DNA of 59,208 nucleotides from assembly GCA_913041945.1 (NCBI GenBank), contig CAJWIT010000006.1:1-59208 (forward strand), given 5' to 3'. This stretch comes from an uncultured Fidelibacterota bacterium (GTDB lineage Bacteria; Fidelibacterota; Marinisomatia; Marinisomatales; UBA8229). Under the pieces are notes generated by a model. It did not search any database and had not been told where the DNA came from. It saw only the letters and a program-made list of their open reading frames with translations. Below, in pieces: positions 26,818 through 37,444 of the stretch (its first letter is position 1; the number at the start of each line of letters is the position of its first letter). Made by a program: the position numbers and the translations under genes.

Positions 26818-27851
26818 TTTAGAACCACTTTATTTTCTCCACTTACGACAGAACCAATCTCATAAACTTCCGTCAAATCTTTCAACACATCTTTTATAGA
26901 ACCCACATCATCTGGATTCATGATAAAAACCACCCCAATGCCAACATTGAAAGTGCGGCACATTTCATCCTCATCTATATCGCCAATGGATTGCATCACA
27001 TCAAAAACAGGAATATTTGGCCAGGATCCTTTCTGTATTTCCACTCCACACCTATCCGGCAAAATCCGTGGTATGTTTTCCACCAGACCGCCGCCGGTAA
27101 TATGGGCGATGCCTTTCACATTGATCCCGGCGTCTAATACAGCGAACACATGGTTCGTATAATTAATATGGGGCGCGAGCAAGGTGAGACCAACAGATTT
27201 TTCCAATTCGGGGATAGTGTCATTCACATCATATCCGCCGATGTCGAAAAAGAGCTTCCGGGCAAATGAATAGCCATTGGTATGCAATCCGTTGGATGGT
27301 AGTCCCAGCACAACATCGCCAGGTTTTATATTTTCACCAGTAATAATTTTTTCTTTTTCCACCACGCCGGTGATGACACCCACAAGATCGTGTTCACCAG
27401 GCAGATAAGTGTCGGGCATTTCTGCTGTTTCGCCGCCCACCAACGAAACGCCCGTATCTTTACAGGCTTTAACCATTCCTGACACAATCTCTTTTATAAT
27501 AGCCGGCTCCAGCTGGTCATTGGCGATATAATCGAGAAAGGTGAGTGGGCGAGCACCCATGACTAAAATGTCGTTAGCGGCAGCGCTCAAAAGATCAATC
27601 CCGATGGTATCGAATTTTCCCATCTTCCGGGCGATGATGGTTTTTGTACCCACACCATCAATACTCTGAACCATAACTGGATTCTTATAATTTTCTAAAA
27701 TGGGTTTTAGATTATATAGCGAGCCAAAACTCCCAAGCCCCGTGAGCACGTCAGGTGTGAAAGAGGATTTCACGATATTCTTAATGCGGTCTACCGCCTC
27801 GTTTCCCGCGTCGATATCCACACCGGCTGATTTATAATTAGCTTTGCCCAT
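26814..27851 (-). CDS. purM: Phosphoribosylformylglycinamidine cyclo-ligase (AIR synthetase)
   Basis: PurM closes the imidazole ring of FGAM to AIR using ATP. The 345-aa protein has the family sequence: YKSAGVDIDAGNEAVDRIK at the N-terminus, SIDGVGTKTIIA, LVGGETAEMPDTY and HITGGGLVENIPRILP. It overlaps purL (TAATG) and purQ (ATGA). PurL, PurQ(S) and PurM, which act in sequence, are encoded consecutively. Confidence 0.97.
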   Translation of the reverse strand: MGKANYKSAGVDIDAGNEAVDRIKNIVKSSFTPDVLTGLGSFGSLYNLKPILENYKNPVMVQSIDGVGTKTIIARKMGKFDTIGIDLLSAAANDILVMGARPLTFLDYIANDQLEPAIIKEIVSGMVKACKDTGVSLVGGETAEMPDTYLPGEHDLVGVITGVVEKEKIITGENIKPGDVVLGLPSNGLHTNGYSFARKLFFDIGGYDVNDTIPELEKSVGLTLLAPHINYTNHVFAVLDAGINVKGIAHITGGGLVENIPRILPDRCGVEIQKGSWPNIPVFDVMQSIGDIDEDEMCRTFNVGIGVVFIMNPDDVGSIKDVLKDLTEVYEIGSVVSGENKVVLK

Positions 27852-30184
27852 TATAACTTCTCACGCAATCCATTCGTCCAAGCTTCTTTTGTTTCACCAA
27901 CAGGTAGGTTTACAGCGCCATTAATATCAATTAAATCACCGCTGGTTGTTCCAATATCAAAAATATCTAATCCATAATTTGCAAATAAGGGTATAGCACT
28001 GTTTATATTTTCTAATGATACTTCTACTATAAAACCACCCGTTTCAGAAAATAAAAACTTATCCACAGAAAGGTTGCTTTCGATTTTCACATTACATCCA
28101 ATACCGTTTCCGAATGTCATTTCTGCCAATGCCGATGCTAAACCTCCATCCGCAATATCGTGACAAGACAGAACCAACCCATCATCAATACAATCAGTCA
28201 GGGCAAAAATTTGATTTTTCACTTCCTGCAAATTGGGTTTTGGTACATTGGCGCCCAATTCATTAAAAAGAGAATAATAAACCGATCCGCCCAATTCATT
28301 TTTACGTTCTCCAACCATTAATAAAGCGGAGCCTGAATTTTGAAAATACATGGGCACAGTTTTATTCACATCTTTTAATCTACCCAAACAACTCACGATC
28401 GGGCTTGGTGGAATAGCACCATTTTTCGATTCGTTATAAAAACTTACATTCCCGGCAATAATAGGTGTGGCATGGTCGGGGTTGTCTTTTAAAGTGATAG
28501 AATGGCAAGCATCAGCTACACCGCGGACACTTTCCTTAAATTCCCACATTTGATGGGGTTTCTCCGGACTCCCAAAGCAAAGACAGTCTGAAATGGCATG
28601 GGGGGTGGCCCCAACAGCGGCTACATTCCGCATAGCTTCCACCACAGCATTCACGCCTCCCCAATATGGATCAATGAGCCCGTAGTGCGGATTGTGATCA
28701 GTGGATAAAGCAATGCCCACATTGCGAATTTCTTCCGGATAGTCTTCTGAATTGAATGGGGCCATCACGCCGGAATCAGCCAAACCAGTTTCTGTGTGAA
28801 TCCGCCCTTGGACTTGCTTATCATAAGATTCAAAAATAGGCTCACGGCTGGCCATATTTTCATGGGATAAAATGTTGAGTAGAGTTTGATTATAATCGGA
28901 TGGTTCAGAAATGTCCGGTTCAGTAAAAGTGTTTTCACGATCTTCATAAGGCCGGTCGTATAGAAATCCTTCAGTTACTTCTGCTGCTGGGGCATTGACG
29001 ATTTCTTCATCCCCATTGTGGACGACATACTGGCCGTCATCTCGGATTTTTCCAACCACCGATGCCCGAGCTCCTTCACTTACGCCGGGCAGGTCGAACA
29101 CCTTATTATAATGATCTATAATAAACGGCGTTACATCCGGGGAACAGACCCACATGAAACGCTCCTGGGTTTCGCTGCAGAGATAAACGGACGGATGCAA
29201 GTTATCCATACCAACGTGAACCTTATCCAGCCAGACTTCAGAACCGTAACCAGACGTTTCCGCCAATTCCACGCTAGCGCAAGCAATACCGCCAGCACCA
29301 AGATCCTTGAAAGCAACATTGTCAATGAGGTCCTTTTCTTTAAGAATATCAAACAGGGCATAAGATGACTTCAGCAAGTGCCGCTCTAAAAACGCATTAG
29401 GCTCCTGAACGGCTCCTTTGTTTTGTTCTTTTTTTTCTTCTTCCAGCTCAAGAGAAGCAAAACTGGCACCACCGAATCCACTATTATCTGTGGGTTTGCC
29501 GATCAGGATGAGATCATATCCATTAGCGTTTTTCGGCGCATAGGAATGAAGGATGTGGTCTTCCCGGACAACCCCCAAAGTCACCAATGTAACCAAACAA
29601 TTTTCATTATACCCCCTATGATAATAAAGGTCACCGCCGACATTGGGAATGCCCAATGGATTTCCGTAACCGGCAATTCCCGCCACAACGCCATCATGAA
29701 TCCGTTTTGTTTTATTATTCTTTATGTCACCGAATCGGAATGAGTCAGTACAGGCAATCACTTCCGCGCCCATGCACACGACATCCCGAACGTTTCCACC
29801 TACGCCTGTGGCAGCCCCTTCATAGGGAACGATCTGGGACGGGTGGTTGTGGGATTCGTGGCTCATGACCACGCACCAGCGGTGGCCATCATTGTCCGTG
29901 GCTACCGCCACCACACCGGCGTCTTCTTTGGCGCCAAGCACCACATTAGGACCTTCAGTGGTAAATTGTTTCAAATGATTCCGGCTGCTCTTATAGCTGG
30001 AATGTTCCGAACCCTGGATGGAAAAGAGAATGAGCTCAGACAAAGACGGTGCCCGCCCCAGCATATCATTCTGGATTTTAAGTGCCTCTTCAGCGGTGAG
30101 CGGAATGTTGAGTTCAAGCAGCTTTGTTTTGATTTCTGGATCAGACAGACCGGTGAAATCAACAAACTCCTGCGTGAAAGACAT
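27851..30184 (-). CDS. purL: FGAM synthase, small-type PurL subunit
   Basis: PurL converts FGAR to FGAM with ATP and PurQ-derived ammonia. I chose the ATG at 30184, where it overlaps the purA stop (TAATG), giving 777 aa; a longer frame reaches 30241 but would run inside purA. It begins like small PurL (SFTQEFVDFTGL). Visible motifs are SEHSSYKSSRNHL, SHNHPSQIVPYEGAATG VGG and CHDIADGGLASALAEM. This size class works with separate PurQ and PurS, which fits the downstream PurQ with its PurS-like tail. It is slightly longer than common small PurL (about 720-750 aa). Confidence 0.95.
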   Translation of the reverse strand: MSFTQEFVDFTGLSDPEIKTKLLELNIPLTAEEALKIQNDMLGRAPSLSELILFSIQGSEHSSYKSSRNHLKQFTTEGPNVVLGAKEDAGVVAVATDNDGHRWCVVMSHESHNHPSQIVPYEGAATGVGGNVRDVVCMGAEVIACTDSFRFGDIKNNKTKRIHDGVVAGIAGYGNPLGIPNVGGDLYYHRGYNENCLVTLVTLGVVREDHILHSYAPKNANGYDLILIGKPTDNSGFGGASFASLELEEEKKEQNKGAVQEPNAFLERHLLKSSYALFDILKEKDLIDNVAFKDLGAGGIACASVELAETSGYGSEVWLDKVHVGMDNLHPSVYLCSETQERFMWVCSPDVTPFIIDHYNKVFDLPGVSEGARASVVGKIRDDGQYVVHNGDEEIVNAPAAEVTEGFLYDRPYEDRENTFTEPDISEPSDYNQTLLNILSHENMASREPIFESYDKQVQGRIHTETGLADSGVMAPFNSEDYPEEIRNVGIALSTDHNPHYGLIDPYWGGVNAVVEAMRNVAAVGATPHAISDCLCFGSPEKPHQMWEFKESVRGVADACHSITLKDNPDHATPIIAGNVSFYNESKNGAIPPSPIVSCLGRLKDVNKTVPMYFQNSGSALLMVGERKNELGGSVYYSLFNELGANVPKPNLQEVKNQIFALTDCIDDGLVLSCHDIADGGLASALAEMTFGNGIGCNVKIESNLSVDKFLFSETGGFIVEVSLENINSAIPLFANYGLDIFDIGTTSGDLIDINGAVNLPVGETKEAWTNGLREKL

Positions 30185-31476
30185 TATCTGATAATGGTCT
30201 CGTGGCGCTGGGGACCCACCGACACAATTTTCACAGGACAAACCACTTCACGCTCAATAAAATCAATATAATTTTTTAATGTTTTTGGTAATTCGTTGTA
30301 CCCCCTATCCCAGATATTTTCAGGAAGGTCTCCCCATCCTGGCAGTGTTTTGTAGATGGGTTTGGCTTTGCGATATTGGGTTAAGCTTGCTGGCATTTCG
30401 GTGATGTGATCTCCATCTACATCATAGGCGACACAGACGGGTAGTTCATTAAATCCATTCAGCACATCCAATTTAGTGAGGGCAATCTCCGTGAGGCCGT
30501 TAACCCGCACCGCTTGTCGCACCTGCACCAGGTCTAACCAACCAACCCGCCGAGGCCGACCGGTGGTGGTGCCATATTCACTGCCTTTTTCACGGAGTGA
30601 GCTTGCCTCATTGCCATGGATTTCAGATGGTAGTGGGCTTTCGCCTACCCGGCTTAAATAGGCTTTTACCACTCCGATAATTCGATTAATATCACGGAAA
30701 CTAACACCGGTTCCTGTGGAGATGTGGCCTGCAGCTGTATTGCTGGAAGTAGTATAAGGATAGATACCGTGGTCTACATCCAGGCTTATGCCTTGAGCTC
30801 CTTCGAACAGAATTGTTTTCCCAGCTTTGTGGGCATTATAGAGTTCAACAGACGTATCGCAAATGTATGCCTTTAATTTTTCACCGTAGTTAACATAGGT
30901 GTCGAAAATTTCATCAATGGTTATCTTTAATATCTGCCCCAAAGATTTTTCAATCAGCCCTTTAGCAAAAGTGTATCCTTTTTCCAATTTTTCCCGGAAG
31001 ACGTCCGGTTCTAATAAATCCACCATACGGATACCGTTGCGGAACATTTTATCCGCATAAACGGGAGCGATCCCACGGTTGGTGCTGCCGGCGGCCAGCT
31101 CGCCCTGGTGACCGGAAAGCGCTCCATCTAATGCGATGTGATAGGGCATAATCACGTGGGCCCGATCACTCACCAAAAGCTTAGGTTCAATCCCCTTTTC
31201 TTTTACGTAAGCAATTTCATTTAAGAGCGCACCCGGATCTACCACAACACCGTTGCCGATAATACTTGTAGGGATTCCATACACGACACCTGAAGGGATG
31301 AGGTGGAGCTTGAAAGTGTTACCATTGACGATGACAGTATGGCCAGCATTGTTGCCTCCGTGAAACCTTACAACGTAGTCGGATTCACCAGCAAAAAAAT
31401 CAGTGACCTTTCCTTTGCCTTCGTCACCCCACTGGGCGCCAACAATTGCCGTGATCTTAGACGGGTTGGAAGACAC
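30184..31476 (-). CDS. purA: Adenylosuccinate synthetase
   Basis: PurA commits IMP to AMP by joining aspartate with GTP. The 430-aa protein has the GTP-binding VGAQWGDEGKGKVTDF near the N-terminus, HGGNNAGHT, the QGISLDVDHGIYPYTTSSNT segment and the GRPRRVGWLDLV signature. It is the first gene of the purine operon. The start appears to be GTG at 31476; the nearby ATG at about 31487 is out of frame. No clear ribosome site is seen. Confidence 0.96.
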   Translation of the reverse strand: MSSNPSKITAIVGAQWGDEGKGKVTDFFAGESDYVVRFHGGNNAGHTVIVNGNTFKLHLIPSGVVYGIPTSIIGNGVVVDPGALLNEIAYVKEKGIEPKLLVSDRAHVIMPYHIALDGALSGHQGELAAGSTNRGIAPVYADKMFRNGIRMVDLLEPDVFREKLEKGYTFAKGLIEKSLGQILKITIDEIFDTYVNYGEKLKAYICDTSVELYNAHKAGKTILFEGAQGISLDVDHGIYPYTTSSNTAAGHISTGTGVSFRDINRIIGVVKAYLSRVGESPLPSEIHGNEASSLREKGSEYGTTTGRPRRVGWLDLVQVRQAVRVNGLTEIALTKLDVLNGFNELPVCVAYDVDGDHITEMPASLTQYRKAKPIYKTLPGWGDLPENIWDRGYNELPKTLKNYIDFIEREVVCPVKIVSVGPQRHETIIR

Positions 31477-31551
31477 TTCGTGCCATGGTCTGGTTTGGCG
31501 GGTTGGCGATTAATGTCACTTAAAAAAGAAAAAGATGAATGGAAAGTTTAC

Positions 31552-31570
31552 AGTTGAAAAGCTTTCAGTT
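31552..31570. promoter_or_regulatory. Imperfect palindrome upstream of the purine operon
   Basis: AGTTGAAAAGCTTTCAGTT lies 76-94 bases before the purA start. Removing one A leaves the perfect 12-base palindrome TGAAAGCTTTCA. It could be an operator for the purine operon or part of the end of the upstream receptor transcript. No PUR-box consensus is recognised. Confidence 0.25.
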
Positions 31571-31593
31571 AAAAGAAGGAAAGATAATAATAT

Positions 31594-34137
31594 TTAATAT
31601 CCCATGTCTATACTACCCTCACCTCCACGATCCATATGCCTACTTTTTCTTTTTTCTTCCTGTAACTGACCGAATCGGTAGATTAAGTTGAGTGTTAAAG
31701 TTCTTCCGCCACGATTGGTTGCCACATCAGTATATTCTGTGGCTCTCAAATAACCATTATCAAATGGTCCTTCCAGTGGCTTTTCTCTGTTCATCTGGAA
31801 TCCACCTTCATCAAATAAATTATTAACTCCAAGTGAAACCTCCACTCTTCCATCAAATAAGGATTTAGAGATTCCCATGTTTGCCCACATGGCCCCTTTT
31901 GCCCCAAATAGGTCCCCACCGGGAACAGTCATTTTCATAAAGAAAAGTCCAAACTCAAAACTAAAAAGTTTGATATATTTTTCTGGTAGATTTATACGAT
32001 TATATAGGGTTATTCTTTGGCTGTTGCCGTTAAGTTCATAGTCTCCAGAGGGATCATCAAGCTTACTAAGGTTATATCCCCCACCAAGGGTTTGGCCCAT
32101 GATCATTGTAAAAAATTCAACTCCCAAATTTGTACCGGAATCTGCGTTTCTGAATGTTAATATATCTTTATCATCAAACCTGTCATCATCATACCATTCA
32201 ATAACATCCTTCAATTGATGGTAATAAAGATTTATATAAGCAAATCCCATGGGCATTGGGCTCTTATAGGAGAGATCATATTGGGTGGAATATTCAGGTT
32301 TTAAAAATGGATTTCCCATAAAAATAAAATTTTCTGAATAAACATCCCTTGGGAAGGGTCTTAGCTGTCTTGCTCCGTGCCCATGTCTGCCTCCACCAGG
32401 TCGGTTTACCCGCTTGCTCATACCAAACTGGAGACTTTTTTTATCGGTTAGATTGTAGGTAAAGTGTAAATCAGGATAGAAGGTGGTATAATCGTCTATA
32501 TATATGGAGTCTTGTAATGAATTTAAGATTTGGGCATAAATGATAGATGAACTTCCTCCCTGAATTATATATGACTTAAATGAGATATCCTTACTCACAA
32601 ATTCATATCGAAAACTTGGTTTTATACTGAAGGCATCATTTAAACTATAATCATATTCAAAAAATAGACCCTGAATATTTCTTTTATAGGCAAATGTATT
32701 GAACCCGGATAAAGAATCATCATCTGTAATCTGAAAATTAAGATTTTCAGAATTGTTATCAAATTTCCCATCATATCCAAATTCGATTTTTGATTTTTCA
32801 TTGAACGGATGTTTGTATGATAAATCTAATTCAATATGATTTATTTCTTCTCCAACACGAGTTGAATCGATATGGGATTCGTGTAATATTTCAAATTCGT
32901 GATGCTCTTTGTAAGAATTACTCAATGAAAAAGTGAATTCACGATCTGGATTATCAAAAGTTTTGTTAATCTCAAACACTCCATCTATGTTAAAGTTGTC
33001 ACCAAAATCAATCTCATCAATTTTTCTGAGTGATGTATCCGGCAAAAAATTATTCTCCAAATCAAGTCCTGTGTGAGAAAACATATTATAATTTATCTCA
33101 CCATTTAAGATGAATTGGTCATTAACTGAATAATCAGTGCCAAGTGTGAAGTGATGTCCTCCTCTAATCATTTCATTATTAAAGGTAAAATAAACTGAGT
33201 CTGCTGGACCATCAGGTAGATAATGGGTGTAGACTCCCCGATGTCCATCAACGTTTCTTAGGTGATTTTTTAAATTGTATGATGAATAAAAATTCCACTT
33301 TTCTCCTTTGTAATTTCCATAAGCGGTAAATCCATTCATATCACCAATACTCCCATAATTGTTATGTTTACCGTTTGCCTTAAGGCTACCGTTAAGTCCT
33401 TCGTATTTCCCTTTTTTCATGATGATGTTTATTATGCCCGCCATTCCATCGGGATCGTATTTAGCGGACGGAGAGGTAATAACTTCCACTTTATCAATCA
33501 GTGATGCTGGAATGTTATCTACCTTATCCGATTCATGCCCAGTCCGATTGGGGCGACCATTTACCAATATTTTTACATTTGGGCTCCCTCTAAGCGAAAT
33601 TTCCCCTTCCTGGTCCACAGTAACCATAGGAACCTTGTTCAAGACATCCTCAGCTGTTCCGCTGTCGGAGATTATATCATCTGATGTATTGTATATCATT
33701 TTATCCGTTTTAAATTCAAAAACAGGCCTGTCTTTCACAACATTGACTGATTCCATCTCAAGTAAAACCGATTTTAATTTAATCTCTCCCACATCTTTTT
33801 TTATGGCCCCTCGAAACGACAGCCGAATACCACTGGTGGTTTGTGTGGCATAGCCCATAAATTCAATTTTGAGGTTGTAATTACCAGGTTTTATTTCTTT
33901 TATATGAAACATACCACTCTTATTTGTGATCCCACCTGTTTCAATTTCTCCATTTACCCCAAGAACGGAAACGGAGGCGTATTCAATGGGTTTTCCTGTT
34001 AACGAATCTACAACGGTGCCGGAGATTTCGCAGATTGCCGGCATTTTATCCCCCCGGCCGGGATGTTGTCCGGACAGAATGATTGGTATTGATATAAGGA
34101 AGAGAAACTGTATCAATAGTAATTTATTTTGTACCAT
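31594..34137 (-). CDS. TonB-dependent outer-membrane receptor with CarboxypepD-reg-like domain
   Basis: This 847-aa protein begins with a signal peptide (hydrophobic 6-22). A CarboxypepD-regulatory-like beta-sandwich follows (about 35-120: SGTVVDSLTGKPIEYASVSV, then SGMFHIKEIKPGNY). Next comes a plug domain (about 150-240: AEDVLNKVPMVTVDQEGEIS, then IKPSASI-like LIDKVEVITSPSAKYDPDG) and a long beta-barrel. This is the outer-membrane beta-barrel family common in Bacteroidota and relatives. No SusD partner or hydrolase is adjacent, so the ligand is unknown. The barrel does not end in an aromatic residue at its last position (SIDMGY ends in Tyr). Confidence 0.9.
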   Translation of the reverse strand: MVQNKLLLIQFLFLISIPIILSGQHPGRGDKMPAICEISGTVVDSLTGKPIEYASVSVLGVNGEIETGGITNKSGMFHIKEIKPGNYNLKIEFMGYATQTTSGIRLSFRGAIKKDVGEIKLKSVLLEMESVNVVKDRPVFEFKTDKMIYNTSDDIISDSGTAEDVLNKVPMVTVDQEGEISLRGSPNVKILVNGRPNRTGHESDKVDNIPASLIDKVEVITSPSAKYDPDGMAGIINIIMKKGKYEGLNGSLKANGKHNNYGSIGDMNGFTAYGNYKGEKWNFYSSYNLKNHLRNVDGHRGVYTHYLPDGPADSVYFTFNNEMIRGGHHFTLGTDYSVNDQFILNGEINYNMFSHTGLDLENNFLPDTSLRKIDEIDFGDNFNIDGVFEINKTFDNPDREFTFSLSNSYKEHHEFEILHESHIDSTRVGEEINHIELDLSYKHPFNEKSKIEFGYDGKFDNNSENLNFQITDDDSLSGFNTFAYKRNIQGLFFEYDYSLNDAFSIKPSFRYEFVSKDISFKSYIIQGGSSSIIYAQILNSLQDSIYIDDYTTFYPDLHFTYNLTDKKSLQFGMSKRVNRPGGGRHGHGARQLRPFPRDVYSENFIFMGNPFLKPEYSTQYDLSYKSPMPMGFAYINLYYHQLKDVIEWYDDDRFDDKDILTFRNADSGTNLGVEFFTMIMGQTLGGGYNLSKLDDPSGDYELNGNSQRITLYNRINLPEKYIKLFSFEFGLFFMKMTVPGGDLFGAKGAMWANMGISKSLFDGRVEVSLGVNNLFDEGGFQMNREKPLEGPFDNGYLRATEYTDVATNRGGRTLTLNLIYRFGQLQEEKRKSRHMDRGGEGSIDMGY

Positions 34138-34338
34138 GGTTTTTTTTGTTTTACAAAGATAGTTAATAAAAAATATTTAAACTGGACGAAAATATAGAAT
34201 AATTATATAATTGAAAATCAGAAATTTTTCTAATAGTTGTTTGTGTAGATAAATATTATTATGAGATAACTTTTGATTAGCAAGCTATTGAAAAAGAGAA
34301 AAGGAAACAAATTTAATATCTTATAAATTAAAGGTATC

Positions 34339-36552
34339 ATGGGAGTAAATAAATATATCGAACTCACCATAAAGGGCATGCATTGTGCCGGCTGTGTTTC
34401 GACGGTGGAAAAAGCACTTCAAAATGTAGGGGGGGCAAAGTCTGCTATAGTGAACCTGGCTCTGGGAAAAGCGACTGTAGAGGGGAACACAGACCCCACA
34501 AAGCTGATCGAGGCAGTGAAGGCAACCGGCTACGGTGTAAGCCTTGTTGATCCGAGAGAAAAGGAAGCCACAGAAGACCTTTCTCTGAAAGTCGAGCAGG
34601 AAATTAGCAGAGCAAGAAAGAAGGTGGTAATTGCCTGGGGCCTAACTATTCCTGCGATGATATGGATGCTTGTGGAAATGGCCTTTGGTTATGCCTGGCC
34701 CACAGAAGACATATTCCATTTGGGGATGATTATTATAAGCAGTGCTGTTTTGTTCCTGCCTGGGAAAGAAACCATAAAGAGCGCTTGGCAGTCCTCAATT
34801 CATCGTAACCCCAATATGGATGTGCTTATCGCTATGGGCTCTTTGGCAGCGCTCTCAACAGGCGTTTTGGGACTTTATTTCCATCTTCATTCTTTTGCTG
34901 GAATTGCAGGAATGATTATGGCATTCCATTTGACTGGTCGATTTATAGAAGCAAGAGCACGGGGTCGATCGTCGGAAGCAATTCGTAAACTTATGAATCT
35001 GGAGGCAAAACAGGCCACGGTGATGGATGGATCAGATGTGGAAACGAGGACTGATGTGCGTGACCTTAAAATGGGGCAAACAATGATTGTTAGGGCTGGA
35101 GAAAAAATCCCAACAGATGGCTTGGTTGTTAACGGCAGCTCTGCAGTTGATGAATCCATGGTAACGGGCGAATCCCTTCCTGTAACAAAAAACAAGGGAG
35201 ATGAAGTGATTGGAGGAACCATCAGCACTGATGGTACGCTGAAAGTGGAGGTAACCCGGGTTGGAAAAGAAACCTTTTTATCGCAGGTTATTAAAATGGT
35301 GGAAGCTGCCCAAAACACAAAGGTGCCCATACAGGTTTTTGCAGATAAGATTGTCTCGGTTTTTGTCCCAATTATTTTAGTATCCGCAGTGTTGACATTT
35401 TTTGTATGGCTGGTTTTCCCAAATACAATGAAGTTTATAGCAGAAATATTTTCTCCTTGGATTCCTTGGTTGAACTTATCGTTGGCTCCCACAGGCCTGG
35501 CCCTTTTTTCGGCGATTGCTGTATTGGTAATTGCTTGCCCCTGTGCTCTTGGTCTGGCGACACCTACTGCCCTTATGGTAGGGAGTGGACTTGGGGCTGA
35601 AAACGGCATATTAATAAGGGATGGCGGGGCGATCCAGAGGATGAAGGAAGTCACTACTATTATGTTTGATAAGACTGGCACTCTGACGGAAGGGAGGCCG
35701 GAAGTTATTAAAACGAAGTTAACAGGTAAATATTCTAAGGACGAATTACTTCAGTTTGCAGCTTCAGTTGAGAAAGAGTCCACACATCCACTGGCACATG
35801 CAATTGTCCGCTTTGCAGAGAAAAAAAACATAGCTTTAACTTCCGCAGAAGAGGTAAAAATAGTTTCGGGGAAGGGAGCCAGAGCTTTGGTTAACGGCAG
35901 AGAGATAAAAGTGGGCAACTCAGGATTTGTGTCTATTGATAACAAAGAGAAAGCAAACAGAACCACTGTCTATGTCTCCGTGGATAATACAGTATCTGGT
36001 GTCATTGAATTTGAAGACAGCGAAAAAAAAGATTCTGCTACTGCAATAAAAAAATTAAAACAAAGAGGGATACACTGTGTTATGCTTACTGGGGATCGTA
36101 GTGAGATTGCAGAAACTTTTGGAGAATCTTTTGGGATTACAGAGGTACACGCTGAAGTTCTCCCAAGTGAAAAGGCCGAGATTATTTCCCGCTATCAGGA
36201 TCAGGGGGAAATCGTGGCAATGGTCGGAGATGGAATCAACGATGCTCCCGCATTGACACAAGCGGATGTGGGTATCGCCCTGGGAACAGGGACGGATATT
36301 GCTATGGAATCTGGAGATATTGTGTTGGTGAAAGGAGATTTGGCCGGTGTTGTTCGTACGGCAGTCTTGGCGGAAGCTACGTTCAAAAAAATTAAGCAAA
36401 ATTTATTCTGGGCCTTTATATACAATGTAATTGCTATTCCTTTGGCTTTTTTGGGATTATTACATCCGGTAATAGCAGAGGGAGCCATGGCACTATCGTC
36501 TATTAATGTTGTGTGGAACTCAAATCGCTTAAGAAAAACACACCTATCTTAA
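34339..36552 (+). CDS. copA: Copper-translocating P1B-type ATPase
   Basis: This 737-aa heavy-metal pump has a single N-terminal HMA domain with the metal site MHCAGC (Cys16, Cys19). Membrane helices follow, then the actuator loop ([11 protein letters not shown]), the transmembrane CPC motif in [14 protein letters not shown] (near 397-400), the phosphorylated Asp444 in DKTGTLTEG, the HP locus [12 protein letters not shown] and the hinge [16 protein letters not shown]. The CPC motif with a C-terminal [10 protein letters not shown] helix points to Cu+ export (P1B-1). It is divergent from the TonB receptor across a 201-base AT-rich gap; no CueR/CsoR or chaperone gene is adjacent. Confidence 0.93.
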   Translation: MGVNKYIELTIKGMHCAGCVSTVEKALQNVGGAKSAIVNLALGKATVEGNTDPTKLIEAVKATGYGVSLVDPREKEATEDLSLKVEQEISRARKKVVIAWGLTIPAMIWMLVEMAFGYAWPTEDIFHLGMIIISSAVLFLPGKETIKSAWQSSIHRNPNMDVLIAMGSLAALSTGVLGLYFHLHSFAGIAGMIMAFHLTGRFIEARARGRSSEAIRKLMNLEAKQATVMDGSDVETRTDVRDLKMGQTMIVRAGEKIPTDGLVVNGSSAVDESMVTGESLPVTKNKGDEVIGGTISTDGTLKVEVTRVGKETFLSQVIKMVEAAQNTKVPIQVFADKIVSVFVPIILVSAVLTFFVWLVFPNTMKFIAEIFSPWIPWLNLSLAPTGLALFSAIAVLVIACPCALGLATPTALMVGSGLGAENGILIRDGGAIQRMKEVTTIMFDKTGTLTEGRPEVIKTKLTGKYSKDELLQFAASVEKESTHPLAHAIVRFAEKKNIALTSAEEVKIVSGKGARALVNGREIKVGNSGFVSIDNKEKANRTTVYVSVDNTVSGVIEFEDSEKKDSATAIKKLKQRGIHCVMLTGDRSEIAETFGESFGITEVHAEVLPSEKAEIISRYQDQGEIVAMVGDGINDAPALTQADVGIALGTGTDIAMESGDIVLVKGDLAGVVRTAVLAEATFKKIKQNLFWAFIYNVIAIPLAFLGLLHPVIAEGAMALSSINVVWNSNRLRKTHLS

Positions 36553-36676
36553 GCCTTGTATAATTAGTTAATATTAGGGTGCATTTATATTGAATCTAGG
36601 AAGGTGATGGTGTACAAACCAGAAAAGTGATCCTGTTGAAATAGGAATTTAAGGGGGCCAAGATTGAGAGTGCTCC

Positions 36677-37378
36677 TTATTTTGTTTTTATCAATGTCAA
36701 ATATAACGCCGAGGAAAGTCCCGTCGAGCCAAATATCATACACATAACCATGATCTGATATTTTACCGCTATGATTGGAGAAATGCCGGACAATATCATT
36801 CCGGTCATGGTTCCCGGCAGAGAAACTAAACCAACGGCTAGAAGAGAATTGGTAATGGGAATGAGAGAGGCCTTGAATGCAATGTTTCTCTGATTTTCAA
36901 ATGATAATCCGTTTTTATTTTCGTTTTCAAACCGTTCAGCAGCAAGGCTGATTGAATTCATACAATTGGCAAAAATCATTCCTCCCAAAGGAATTAAGTA
37001 ATTCGGATTATACCACGGGTTAACATGAATAACGTGTTGGGTTACAATGTAAAGTGTGACAGCTCCTGGGAAAAAAATTGCAATAGTCGAGAATAAATAA
37101 TGGGAAAACTGTTTTTTTTTCAGAGGCCTGGGAGCAATGTAACCTGCTATTGTAATCATAACAGCAAGGACCAGCAAAATGATAGCAGGGTGGTCATTGT
37201 TAAAAATATATTTTAGGCAATATCCAATGGCTATGAGCTGGATAAACATACGTACATGTGCATAGATTACTGTTGAAAATTTTAACCGCCATTTAAAAAG
37301 TATATATATGACGACACCTACTGGAATAAGAGTATAAATGAGGTCTAAATAAGAAATGGATTGGGCTACGTCTGGCAT
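36677..37378 (-). CDS. FetB/UPF0014-type ABC transporter permease
   Basis: This 233-aa membrane protein has about seven hydrophobic segments. It resembles FetB, the permease of the E. coli FetAB exporter linked to iron homeostasis: SFENQRNIAFKASLIP, then LVSLPGTMTGMILSGISPI, then AVKYQIMVMCMIFGSTGLSS. I prefer the ATG at 37378; a TTG two codons earlier is possible. The ATPase partner FetA is not adjacent on either side, which is unusual. It follows the M23 peptidase gene on the same strand by about 66 bases. Confidence 0.8.
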   Translation of the reverse strand: MPDVAQSISYLDLIYTLIPVGVVIYILFKWRLKFSTVIYAHVRMFIQLIAIGYCLKYIFNNDHPAIILLVLAVMITIAGYIAPRPLKKKQFSHYLFSTIAIFFPGAVTLYIVTQHVIHVNPWYNPNYLIPLGGMIFANCMNSISLAAERFENENKNGLSFENQRNIAFKASLIPITNSLLAVGLVSLPGTMTGMILSGISPIIAVKYQIMVMCMIFGSTGLSSALYLTLIKTK

Positions 37379-37444
37379 GAGCAAATAAGGAGATTAATTA
37401 GATTTTATTATAGAAAATAGTTTTCTGATATTTTTATTGCCAGA

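Noticed and set aside
30185-30241. Longer N-terminus for PurL (start 30241)
   Set aside because: It would lie inside purA, has no family sequence, and the ATG at 30184 shows the same TAATG coupling as neighbouring junctions.
34887-35681. 264-codon frame on the minus strand opposite copA
   Set aside because: It lies antisense to the CPC and phosphorylation motifs of CopA, is rich in Ser/Thr/Pro and lacks a domain.
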